Source: Quillaja saponaria (lineage: Eukaryota > Streptophyta > Magnoliopsida > Fabales > Quillajaceae). From it: 64,000 bases of DNA. The position numbers and the translations under genes were made by a program. Under the pieces are notes generated by a model. That model saw only the letters and a program-made list of their open reading frames with translations, made no database searches and was not told the DNA's origin. Below, piece by piece: positions 39,062 through 51,007 of the stretch (position 1 is the stretch's first letter; every line of letters starts with the position of its first letter). The stretch is from the NCBI GenBank assembly GCA_029379385.1, contig CM055607.1:36949235-37013234 (forward strand), written 5' to 3'.

Positions 39062-42000
39062 ATGGAATATGAAGTCTTTTGGTCCGGTAAGAACCTTTTC
39101 TCTCACTTTATATGTTCTTTTTATTTATTGTCCACGTTCGTTCTATATCTTCTTTGCTTTTGTTCTTTTAGTTTTTTGTGTCAGTCTTATTCTTATACGC
39201 AGTGGCAAAGGGTCCATGTGTATTTGTGTTTTAATACATCACAGAGACAGAAGAAACTTATTAGTTCCCTTCTAAATAGATCATTCTAAATATATATATA
39301 TTTTTTTTCTTGGGAGAATACCAAAAGTTTTGCTTTCTTCTGAAATTCCCTTTCATCTTTGCATCTTAGTCTGGTTGATTTTTGGAAATGACTTGTGTGA
39401 ATCTTAAAAGGGATTTTATTTATATGGCTTGGCTTTATCTAATTTTTGTTCTGCAAGTCAGTTCCTTGTAAATTATTGATGATAAAAGTAAGACAGTCTA
39501 ATATATTATTGCTTATTCTTACATATTGTCTTTTCTTGGTAGCCATTTTTTCTTGCAGATTCAAAGAGCTGGCGATCATGTCTTTGTAGCATTTTTCCAG
39601 CAGCAACTTTACTTTGTGTAGTCATTTTTGTTGGGACTGCATACCTAGCACCAGACTACAAAGAGGTATATATCTAAATCCTTCTTCTTTTGAGATAATT
39701 TTGATATGGGAGATCCAAAGGATAATTTCCTTACATAGTTTTTATTTCAATTTCCAAAATGGTTAATTTATTTGTGCTTATAGTTGTATTTTTCTCTTTA
39801 AGTGCTGAGTTCAGATGTTTTGAATATTTGGAATGATTTTAAAGTCTTTTTTGTCCAGAAATTATTAAGATGGCAAGTGGCAGATAGTTTTGAGAATCCA
39901 AAATTGAAAGAATGCAAGGTTTGTCTTCCTTAATGAATTCTTTCAGCATTTTTTTAATAGATAATTTGAGATTTTCGAATTTGTTGTTTATAATAGTTTA
40001 TCTGCTTTAGTAGAATCAGTGCAGGCCTTATGGAAGTGAGGCATTACCTCAAGGTATAGTCTCGAAGACTTCTAATTTGGAAAGGCGACCATTGTGGGAT
40101 GCTCAAAAGATTCGAAGGGCGAAGAAGAAGATGGTTTATCAGACAATAGATGTAAGTTTCCAAACAGTGACTAGTAACGAAGAAGAATTTGGGGATCATA
40201 TTGTCCATCTTCAAAGGGAAATTGTGTAATTAGTAGAATGTGCTTGAAGTCTTGAACTCATAGTGCTGTGGTTTCTGGGATGTTACACGTCCTTCCCCTA
40301 TTGGCAAGATAAACTATACCAACTACCAACCAAACTAAGATATCTACTCTTTCAATTTTTCCAAATTTCTTGTGCTATCTGATTTAGGGAATAATCTAAG
40401 GTCATCCTTTCAGTAAGGGTACTTCTACTGTAGTGATCCTTACCAGGTTCTGCTCAATTAAATCATATTAAACCACAATAGAGTTGCAGTAATAGAATTT
40501 TGTGATTCAGACTCCTGGCCTATAGCAGTCATGCTGGTGATTGTAATGGGTGTAGAAGTCTAATAAGGAAAAACAGGCTTGTTAGTTTTCGTCCAGGTGT
40601 GTGTAGAGCAATAGAGGACTCTTTTGTCCATTTACATCAGATCTAGGTTACAAATCTAAACTTACAGTGAATTGGATCTCGAGGTATATGAATATAATAT
40701 TGATGGTGAAGTGAAGTACTTGCCCTCTAAATTCCTTCTCTTCTGGACCTCTGGTCTTTCGGATCCATATTCTTTTTTGAAAATTGTCATATCTGATGGT
40801 ATAATTAGTGTCCTGTTTTAGCCTTTGAGCCTTTGATCATTAGGTAAAAGTTCAATGACTCATTTTTTAAAAAAAGGAAAACACTCTTACAACTCCTGTC
40901 ATGAAACCATAGGTAACCGAAAAGGCACCAACAGCCTTGACACTTTTCTTTGGATTTGAATGGAATGTGTGTGTTTTATCTTTTTCCCCGGAAATTTGAT
41001 CATTCACTAGGAAAACGAACTCAACATTCAGTGAGTAGCATTGGATATAGTTTAGAGGGACTGACAATTATGATGTGAACAGTATAGTAATAGTTGTTGG
41101 CATTATAGTTCTTGACTGAAATGAAGTCCTCAATATATCTGGTCATTTATTTCTTCTCCGTTTTCTTGTTTTCTATCTTCTATGTTTTTTTTAATAAATT
41201 ATAATTGTAGTTTACCTAGAAAACTCTTCTTCTCAATTTACCTTTCTGTATATGGTTCTAGGTTGCTACGAAGTCCAAACTATCTGGGTTCAAGCCACAT
41301 ATAACCTATTGATTTATTTTAATAATTTTTGTATTCTTGTTTGAGTTTTTCTTCATTTCTGTCTAAGAGCTGGCTTGTATGATTTTTCAACAGAGCAAAG
41401 CAAATTCTTCAACCAATTTATTTGCAATGGCGGTTGGGATAAAGCAAAAAGATCTTGTGAATAAGATGGTCACAAAGGTCCTTTAATCAATTCAGTGCAT
41501 GTTGCTAGTTAGTTTTCTCCTGTTGTGGTCATAACAAGTCTCATTCTGTTAACACCAAATTGCAGTTTCTAGCAAGTGATTTTGTTGTGATGCTTTTTCA
41601 TTATGATGGTATTGTCGATGAGTGGAAGACTTTTGAATGGAGTGATCATGTCATACATGTATCTTCTAATGATCAAACTAAATGGTAAGTAGTTTTATTT
41701 CAGATTTCACCAACAGTTCCAAAAGTTTCAAGTATTCTAAATGGTTTCCATGACGACCAGGTGGTTTGCCAAGCGTTTCTTACACCCTGACATAGTTGCA
41801 GAGTATGGTTACATTTTTCTGTGGGATGAGGACCTTGGAGTTGATTATTTCCACCCTAAGCAGGTATGTTGACGGCTGCCTTGTGCAACTTTGAAAGTTT
41901 TATGATACATGAGCTTTAGATAGTTGTACTTCTAGCTATATGTTGAATGAAATACTCTGTCTTGCACTTAAAATGATGGCTGATAGGTCCATAAGCACCA

Positions 42001-44763
42001 TTGCTGATTTCACCATCTCATTTACATCATTAAAATAATCTGATTTAGGAGAGACCGACAGAAGTTTCCCAGATAAGATTTCATAAACATCTTCATGTTC
42101 TGATTTTTGATACCTGTTAGTATGTGACACAATGCTGGGTGGATATTTCTGCCCCTATTAATTAAATAATGACTTCAATTTTCAGAGGGTAAAGAAGTGG
42201 AAGCATTTTTTACACGATACAGTATCTATCAAACAACTTGTCCAGCTTGATAATTTTCTACTTCCATCAATTCTAGGTATTTGTCCATCATCACAAGGGA
42301 AGGGCTTGAGATATCACAGCCAGCACTAGATGGTAACAAATCAGAGGTTCATCATCAGATTACTGCCCGTGGGAGGAGATCGACAGTGCACAGGTTCTCT
42401 TGTAGCCTTATGCTTTTGTCAATGTTACTTTTGCTTGTTTCAGTAAACAATTCCTTGTTCCCAGCATAGCTGATCCGTATTAGTAGTCTCATGGCATGAG
42501 ATATCAATGTCAATAGTTCATTTTTATGGAATGGGGATGGCTAGCTAAGCAGTCCATCGTAACCATTTTCCTTTTTCCTTTAATAGGCTCTACCACTCGG
42601 ACAACCTCAATGAATGCTGACCCAATCAGTTTCATAATTACTAGAAAAATTATGATCTCTTCATTTACTTCCTGAGTGTATTTGAACTTCTTTGGAAATC
42701 CATCGTCAAATATTTTCCCCTTCATATATCAATAATTTTTTTGGCCTTGTAATGACGTTGGTCAATATGAAGTGTGCTTCAAGGCAGTTGCTTATTGTGG
42801 TTTGTGTTTTTTGGTTCATTTGCATGCAGAAGGATATACAAGCCTGGTGGTGATGGGAAAGGCTGTGATGCTAGCAGTACTGCTCCTCCTTGCACCGGGT
42901 ATAAGTTTGCTTGTGGTATACTACCTACATATGTTATGGCAGCTTCCCTTTTTTTTTTTTATCTGAACTTATAAATAAGGAACTTCCTTTAGCCCCTTCA
43001 GAGGGGAACTCTAATCTTACATGCTACTTGAAGAAACTAAGATATAATTTTTGCTCAGGTGGATAGAAATGATGGCGCCTGTTTTTTCTAGAGCTGCCTG
43101 GCGTTGTATATGGTATATGATCCAGGTGAGTTGTTTCTACACTGTTTGTGATTTAGAATAACCCCTTTAGCAGCGATGAGGGCAATGCCTACTTCAATAT
43201 TGGTATTCTAGCACTTTGTTTTAATTTTTATGGAGGAAGCTTTGGAATTTGTACTCATGAAGGAATGGTGTTTGAAAGTTGAGAAATTACACAATCCAAG
43301 TTATAGTGGGACCTTGTAAGATGGAGCTATGTAGATGTAGACATGTGGTCGTACCATGGAATAAGTGAAGACATCTCTAGAGATTTTTCCATGACTTCTC
43401 TTTCCAAGAGACTTACATAGAAGAAGAATCTTGCAAGATGAAATATTTTATTAAAATGTCCTACTCACATTATGAACTATACTTTCTAGTAGCCAAAACG
43501 AAAATACTCGAGATGCACCCTGATAGAAGGAGAATTGGTGCAACTCAAGATGACTCAAGCAAAGACAGTGACTACTCTGACTCAAATAACTCAAAATTGT
43601 AACACCAAAGACCCTTGAAATGAAACTTTTTAGTTCGCTTTCAATCAATGAAAACTGAATCCAGGTTCTACATCATGTAGAAACTATATGAAGAAGCCAA
43701 TTCAAGATGGCATGCTGGCCTTTCACTTATGAACACCCATACTTCACTTGGGATGCTTCTTTATAGTTTATATCTTGGTGTCCATTCGATAAGAAGGTAA
43801 AAGATATACATGCAAAATTGATATAATAAAAACTGGTGCCAGTTGGGAAAGGGGTTTGTTTGAGATTTGTTGTGTTATCTTTCTTGGAAGATGGCGTCCA
43901 TCTGTTGATGAATTTAGTTTTTCACCTGTAATACGATAGTCTGATAATTTCATACCATATCTCAACACTTTTAGATTATAAATTCATATATACCATACTT
44001 TGCTTATTTTGCAGAATGACTTAATCTATGCATGGGGCCTAGATATGCAGCTTGGATATTGTGCACAGGCAAGCTCCTTGTTGTGACCTCACTTTCTTCT
44101 CATTTTGAAGATATCCTTGGACATTGCTGTTGTCTATTTTTATTTCTAATGTCCTATTCTTATATTTCCTGCATATATAGGGTGATAGAACAAAAAATGT
44201 TGGTGTCGTTGATGCTGAGTACATAGTCCATTACGGTAAACCTACACTTGGAGGATTAGATGTGAATGAGGTGAGAAATATAAAATTCATATGACCGAGA
44301 CTCAACTTGCAAATGGATTTTGTCTATTATAAGACTGCAATATATTGTTACGATTTCTATTAGGCTTTCTGTATGTGAAGCTTTTGTCTTTCATAGAAAT
44401 TGAAATATCTCTTAATTGCAGATATCATCTCAATCTCATGCAAAGGATCACAGACTTGACGTAAGTTTAGTCCTTTCATGATTTGTATGTCAAATTTGAT
44501 TTATTGTTTCTTTCCTGGTTCAAATGTTATCCTATATAAATATGAACTATTACGTGTGTAAGGAGCAATAATCAAAATTAGGCTCCATCTGCTTGGTAGA
44601 TTCATTGAATTACTTGTAAACTCTATTCTTTTGACGGTTGCAGGTGAGGAGGCAGTCTTATAGAGAATTAGGTGTCTTCAAAAAACGATGGAAAGAGGCT
44701 ATCGATGAAGACAAATGTTGGATTGATCCCTTTCAACAGCCAGTGCAGGGCTTCATACAATGA
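39062..44763 (+). CDS. DUF707 family membrane protein (Golgi-type, function unknown)
   Basis: Exons: 39062-39086, 39559-39665, 39859-39918, 40014-40151, 41394-41477, 41566-41684, 41761-41863 (or 41859), 42277-42393, 42830-42898, 43059-43125, 44015-44068, 44181-44270, 44422-44460, 44644-44763; about 395 aa. One transmembrane helix near residues 18-38 (AATLLCVVIFVGTAYLAP) gives a type II topology. The lumenal domain has family motifs: MAVGIKQKDLVNKMV, DFVVMLFHYDGIVDEW, KWWFAKRFLHPDIV, YIFLWDEDLGVD, GLEISQPALD, VHHQIT, APVFSRAAWRCIWYMIQNDLIYAWGLD and VVDAEYIVHYGKPTLGG. The WDEDLG and DAEYIVHYG regions resemble glycosyltransferase-like folds, but no activity is established; databases call relatives 'lysine-ketoglutarate reductase trans-splicing related'. 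Exon 11 ends at a GC donor. Exons 7 and 8 are out of phase by canonical sites; a GC donor at 41860 would mend this. The start is chosen because 39062 fits the strong acceptor at 39558; 39069 would need a weaker one. Confidence 0.88.
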
Positions 44764-46516
44764 TAATCAATTATCATATAAATTTTGTCACTTAATACAT
44801 CCATATCATACATGTAACGTGAAGGCAAAATTGACGAGAGGCTAGAGTCGGCAGTACATGATAATGAAGAGGTAATACTGGAGCTTGCGCTGTGTGGAAT
44901 GTCAATAGGAACATGTCTATAAAGCAGATAAATTTTTGTTTACTTTACATTGGAACTGACTTCAGAAAGTAAAGCAGGCATATAGATGTGGTGGAGAAAT
45001 ATTCAGAATAATACCCAGTTTTCTTTATTGAGGATCTTTCTTTTGAAGTTCCCTATGTTGCACAGTGGTGTCTTTAAATTCCATGAGTAATAGTTCTAGT
45101 GATGAGCTTCCTGTCAATTCTCTATAATTGCTTAAGCAAATATACAGGACCAGGCGAAAAATGTAGAAGTCAGAAAATGGAAAATGGAAAATGGTATGGA
45201 TTTGTGGGGTTTAGGAAAAGGAAAGAAAGAGGAATTATTGTGAGACCCACGTTAAGACATTACAATGTGGTCCTCCCTAAAGATTTGTTAAATTATGATT
45301 TGTAAAATTCATATAATTTGCGGTGAGACGGAGTTCACATGATGTCAGTATGTGTAAATGTCACATAAGTCATAACCAGAATGAGAATTTTCATGTCAAA
45401 CTCTTTCACAGAGGAACGAGCATATTCAATGTGAGGGTGAGTTTAGTGCACTGAGGGTGAGTTTAGTGCACGAAACAATGCGAATGAGCGAGTCTTATTC
45501 TGTGAGAATGAGGATCCCATGCACTAAACAATGCTCGGTCTTATTTATTTATTTATCACATAGATCAATTATTGAGTGTTTTACAACATTGTCGCCTTCT
45601 AGGTTTTACTCAAGAAGAGACACTCATTCATCAATTATACATTTTTGGCCGTATTTGCCAATTCCACCTAGTCAAGGATAAAATAGCTTTATAACTGGTT
45701 CACACACAAAAAGTCAAGGTGTCAATTTATTAAGGTTGTCTTCATTCATCATTTTCTTCCAAAAGTATCTTCGGATTCATATTCATCTTCATCCATGAAT
45801 TTTCTGCCAAGTACACTACAGGATAAAGTTGGAAATTTTGAAGAAAGTACAAGCTAACTAGCTAAGCAACGTTGTTTAATGTTTAACACAATGCCTGTGT
45901 ATTTGGGACCAAATTTTAGTACTATGCCTGTGAATAACTTATAACTAGTCTGCAAAGCCGTAGAAGAGAAACTAGATCTATAACTGATAACTAATACAGT
46001 ATATACAGCTGCAATGAGGCTGTGAAGTCTGATCGGATACCAATCAATCATCATAAATGAAACAAACAAGTTGCAATAGAAATTGGAAGAAAGATGGAAA
46101 AGACTTTCCATTTGATCATTAAATATATCCTTTTGAACTTCACATGGACAGTAGCACATTTTCGTCATAAAATGAGGTCAATAAGATTCCAAAGGAACAC
46201 TCTTCTCAAGGTCAATACACCAAATTCAGATGCAGCTCTAAGCCCTATAGCCATTTCTATATCTCCAGGCTCCACAATACAAATTAGTACAAATTCTATA
46301 ATCTCACTGAAACTATGTGAGTGAGGACAAATGCAGTGCCTTTACCATTAAACTTGGCATGAATGGATGTCATGCTTTAGTAAACAATTAGATATTGTGT
46401 ACAAGATATACTAGTATTATAGAGAGAAAAGAACGCTACATATACAAGAGTATGCATTAATAGTCACACGAGAAGTAACGAAACAAAAACCTTACAAATA
46501 TGGCAAGTTTGTAGCT

Positions 46517-46564
46517 AAAAGCTTAACTGCCCTACCCGTTGCCAAAAGCTTAACTGCCCTACCC
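46517..46564. repeat. 21-bp direct repeat, period 27
   Basis: AAAAGCTTAACTGCCCTACC and one more C occur twice, at 46517-46537 and 46544-46564, separated by GTTGCC. They lie just upstream of the promoter-like island. Confidence 0.85.
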
Positions 46565-46666
46565 AACGTCCAACCTCCACCCATCTTATTATACAGACTT
46601 TGCTACACCTACACGCATTAATATCACACACATCTGTTGTATCCACCAGCAATTAAAACTCATCTA

Positions 46667-46779
46667 TTTAAGGGTTTTCCCTTTCCACCACAATTAGCAG
46701 TTTAGCACTCTCAACCAGCTTCCTCACTCTCTTTCCCACTAAGAAGTGCCCCATTCATTAATCAAGGGACCAGCTAGAT
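46667..46779 (+). promoter_or_regulatory. Possible orphan RNA polymerase II promoter and leader
   Basis: A TATA-like CTATTTAAGG is followed by a pyrimidine-rich, leader-like stretch (CTCTCAACCAGCTTCC, CACTCTCTTTCCC). At 46780 there is a perfect GTAAGT donor. No coding frame follows, so this could be a non-coding transcript, a lost gene, or chance. Confidence 0.25.
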
Positions 46780-47639
46780 CAGTAAGTAATGTGTTGGAAC
46801 TTGGTAGAATATTATGTGTAAAATATGTATTCCGTCCAACAACTTGTCTCACACATTGCAAGGGCAAGGTAGTCATTTTCTTTTCATTATTATTATCATC
46901 ATCATCATCATCACTAATCTACTAGGACTCCCACAGTAGCACCACCACTTCTACAGACTACAGCTTTTCTTCTTTTCAATGACTAATGAGCAAATGAAAT
47001 TGCCCAAAGAAATGGCTTAAAGTAAATTGAAAGCAATCTACTGTCTCCTAAACATACAAAACAGGACCAACAGAGACTATACTGCAAGCAGCAAAAACAT
47101 ATAAGAAATCACCATATTAAATATTGATTATGAGAATCCCCTCCATATTGCAATCTGCAAAACACCCACTAACAACATAAACAAATAATTAAACAAACAA
47201 CATCAGGGAACTCAAAATAATGGAGACAAAAGTTAAAACTTGACTCTTGGCATGAGTAACACACCAACCCAACAGAGCACTTGCATTAGTATATTATTTT
47301 AAAAGTTAACAATTATCATGAACCCCAGTAGCTCCACTAACTAGGAAAATGTTTCCTCATATACTGTTAATCCTGATTCCTGATACTCCAGGTATTAATG
47401 TTCCTTGCATAAGTCATTGACAAACCCAACAAAGAACTAGCAAGCAAAAAAAAAAAAAAAAAAAGGGAAGCTTACCTGGAAATAGCAATTCCTGAGTAAT
47501 ATAATATAATTATCTAAATTATCAACAAATAAATCAAGAACAGATATTCTTCTCATTCACAATTTCAACAGAATCAAGATGACCCTCAAATTGAACAATT
47601 TAAATTATAAATTATAGAGAAAAGGGAAAGAGAGAGATA

Positions 47640-48133
47640 TTAGAGATGGCATCCAAAGCAATTACAGGTCCTGGGAGTGAATGAACAGAAGCCAAAAGGT
47701 CTGTTTGGGATGTTGCAATTGATGGCAAAGCAACATGGAGATGGCAAGCAAAGCCCTTTAGCTCCACCACAGCAAGTACAGACACCGCATATCTGGAAGC
47801 TTCCCAACCTTCTCCTGCTCTCATTCATCATCATCATCTTCCCTGCCTCCATAATCGGCACCATCTGCATCTCCTGACCGCTCTCCATCACTGGCACAGC
47901 AGACCCATTTACCTCCTAATCATGAAACAAGCATTCAATTCATAAATACCCAGGAACCATAGAACATAAAAAGAAAAAAAAAATGAAAATAGTAGTTCTG
48001 GGATCTATGATTCAAAACGTGTATTCTGACAGAAAACACTCACATGGGCAAAACTTGCTTCGTTAAAATGAGCAGCATTAGCTAGACAGAACATAACAAT
48101 GAGAGGACCAATGACCCCATAAGCAGGCATCAT
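47640..48133 (-). CDS. Small secreted cysteine-rich protein (12 Cys, uncharacterised)
   Basis: Two exons, 48044-48133 and 47640-47915, join in phase (366 bp, 121 aa). Residues 1-~21 (GVIGPLIVMFCLANAAHF) form a signal peptide. A spacer with several Met and Glu residues and a basic SRRRLGSF precede a C-terminal domain of about 50 residues with twelve cysteines: CGVC-TCC-GLC-PCC-INC-GFC-RTC-NCFGC. An even number of cysteines after a secretion signal suggests disulfide bonds outside the cell. I recognise the CTCCGGAKG/NIPNRPFGFCSF pattern from uncharacterised plant proteins but know no function. The RRR before the domain could be a processing site. The second ATG is one codon after the first. Confidence 0.85.
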
Positions 48134-51007
48134 GATTCCCGGGAAGTGCTTTTTGGGTTTGTGTTGAAAGTTTGAAGGAAGTCGGAAAGAGGTAAAAAGC
48201 AGTGCTTTCCCGAAGAGTTTGTAATTTGGTGTATCATAAATGAGTTAGTTTTAACTGGGTTATGAGCAGATTTGGCTGTGTTAAATTGAGGGGTTTCTAT
48301 CTTGATGAGTATTGCAAAATTTGGAGGGGGGACTGGAAATGGAGATGTGGTTTGGTGGGTTTGGCTTTGGCTTTGAGCAAATGCTGTGTTAGGAGGGGAG
48401 AGTGTAAAATGGAGGGTGGGCTTCTTTCACATTGAACATTGGTGAGCAAGGTGTGAATATCAAAGGATAGGCATTAAGCCACTCCCTAGACCCTAATGTG
48501 TGAATGTTATTGTGGGACGCACTATTGTGTATACAGTACCCACATCCTCTACTTTGTAGATTCTATCTATGGATGCCAGGTGGCATTCAAATATATGGTT
48601 CACAATTTTATCTTTTTCATTATAGCCGTGATCGAAAATCTTACATGTTTGATGAAGGTTCTTGGCCATCCGGTAGAGACGTGTATTTTTTTTGGTTTGG
48701 CGTAGATAATGGTATTTCAGTTTATAAATTACACTGTCTTGTTAAATTATTTCCCCCTCTCATACAAAATTTATTTCTCATAGTTATTAGATTTCAGACT
48801 GATATTATTCTTTCAAGATTTCAAATTGAAAAAAAATTGATGAATGAAGCTTACATTCATAATCAACGAGCCATACTCCTTGGTTAAATGTCTAAATGTT
48901 TAACTTTTTCAGGTACAACGTCTAAAGTGGATACAACAAAATCCCAGAAATTACAAATAAAGATCCAGCCCAAAAACCTAGTATTACAATGAACAAAAAC
49001 TAACCGCAGGTTTCTACGAAAATAAGCAGCTCAAAGTATTCTCTGATATTCCACTCCGGGACCCTACCCGTAAAACATCTTTCAGAGTCCAATAATTGTG
49101 GAGATGCTGAACTTAAAGAGATAAGGTCTCTTTTTATGGTTTTGAGGAATAGCATATATGCTTCTCAACCAAATTCGAATGCAGGGGGCACTATCTAATC
49201 TGGCCGGTGATTCATTGCAATATTTCATGTACACACTTTCAGAATAAAGAAATCTAAGTTATAATCGTTGCAAAGTATGAAAGAAAATGACATTGAAGGT
49301 GCTTAAAAGTATTGCAGATACTAGTTTTTGAAGGATACTACTACTAGTGTTGATGAGGATATTAGCTTCAAAAGGAAGAGTTCCATCAGAGAGGGGAAGG
49401 GTGTGCCTCTGATAATTTATTCCACATACTATTCTCCCTATTTCCTTATATTCCCATATGTCTAAAGATTTAGACTTATGCCACCATGAGTAATCAAACA
49501 AAATTTGGAGCTCATATCACTATGCTCCATAGATGTGTTAAAGCTAATCAAGGAGATACTTGCGTCCTGTCATCAATCATATCAAATTGCAGTAAATCCA
49601 ATTTAACCCAACCAAACTCAACAAAAGTCCTCCCAGAAACAGCATGTGCACCATTTTGAACCTATAAGCTACAGCCAATAGTTGCTAGCACAACTGCCCA
49701 TACGAGCAATGTGAAAGAACAAGGTTTATACACAAGCCTATAACTAATCACGCCGAAACAAATTGAGATTGAACTTGTCAAATATTTCAAAGGCTAATAA
49801 CTCCATTTCAATAGCTCTTGCTCATCATTGGAAATAAGTAGGAAGATTTCTTTAGCTACAAGCACAATCAATATATTTCTTTCTCAGGATATACCAAGCT
49901 GCAATAGAATATTAGAATGCATGACAAACTTATACTTACCAACAGTTATGGAACCTGCCAAACATCTTCATATTAGATAAAAATAAAAAACCAAAGCACA
50001 AATTTGATGTAAAATTAATACCCGTATAGCCATATGGATTTATTAAGGGAAAGTTGTAGGGTCTAAGAGCCTGGCATGAATGATTATAAATATCTTCCTA
50101 GATCAGTTGAAATTTCTCACAACCTTCAGGGAAATATCAAAAACTCATCTCTGGCCTCCTCTCATATGAACTGCAGATCACACTCCAGGAATATAGAAAA
50201 CCTTACATTGAAATTTGTCTGCACCATGTGGCATGCAGAGTGCAGACTTAATCTAACAGTGCATTCTACCAGAAAAAAGTTACCTTTGACTTTGTAAGCT
50301 TGGTGTCTGGGAATATCAGCAACAAAATTCTACTCTTGGATTCTGTCAGATGTATTTTATCCAGGATAATAGTAAAGAGACAAAGATATATAATGAAAAA
50401 TGATCACTATTAGGATTCAAGAATTTCATCAACAGATCTACATGAAGGTTTAAGGTGACTTTAAAAGATTGATGCTCAAATCCAGTAGAATGTGGTTGTA
50501 TGCAGATTCAAGCAGTATAATAAGATGAACAACAAAGGGCTAATAATGATAAAGACGCTGAACATTAATTTTACCTACATGCAAATTAGATAGCATAAAA
50601 ACACCATCATGAGAAACTACTCACTTGAGGTGAACTCTAGACCTGCATGAAATGTACATTCATGGAAAAGGTAGAATGCTGTCATCAAAGATTTTCCAAA
50701 AGAATAGTCTATGTACACTGGCGAAAACTAACTTCAAATAAAAGAGTAAAAAAGATTAGCTTCGGGGCGGATGAAATGTGCACATTGGGTTTCACCAAAA
50801 TGTGACAATATTTGGAGAAATTTATACAATGAGGCAACATGAAATCCAGAGAGTTGAGTCTGCCAAACTGAATGTATTTTCAGGTTAACTGAACCATGTT
50901 GACTGGGAAGCTGTACATCTCCAGCAATGGGAAAATAAATTTACAGATAACTCTTTATATCCCAAAAAAGATTGCAAAAAACAATGGCTCAAATCTTGAG
51001 AATTTGT
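48134..51007. other. Intergenic: promoter of the Cys-rich gene and 3' flank of the ZFN gene
   Basis: Up to about 48450 the sequence is the 5' flank of the small Cys-rich gene on the minus strand (G-rich on the plus strand). From 48900 to 51007 I see no gene, tRNA or clear repeat; open frames are short and match nothing. Confidence 0.5.

Larger units (their letters stand above)
44764..47639. other. Intergenic spacer with promoter-like island and small repeats
   Basis: No supported coding gene lies here. The DUF707 3' UTR probably extends to about 45060. Small repeats occur at 45432-45471 (20-bp direct repeat), 46517-46564 (21 bp twice) and 46885-46912 (ATT/ATC trinucleotides). A plus-strand promoter-like island is at about 46580-46790. 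The remainder is AT-rich. Confidence 0.45.

Noticed and set aside
40867..41067. 66-codon minus-strand frame within a DUF707 intron
   Set aside because: No homology signs and wholly intronic; chance frame.
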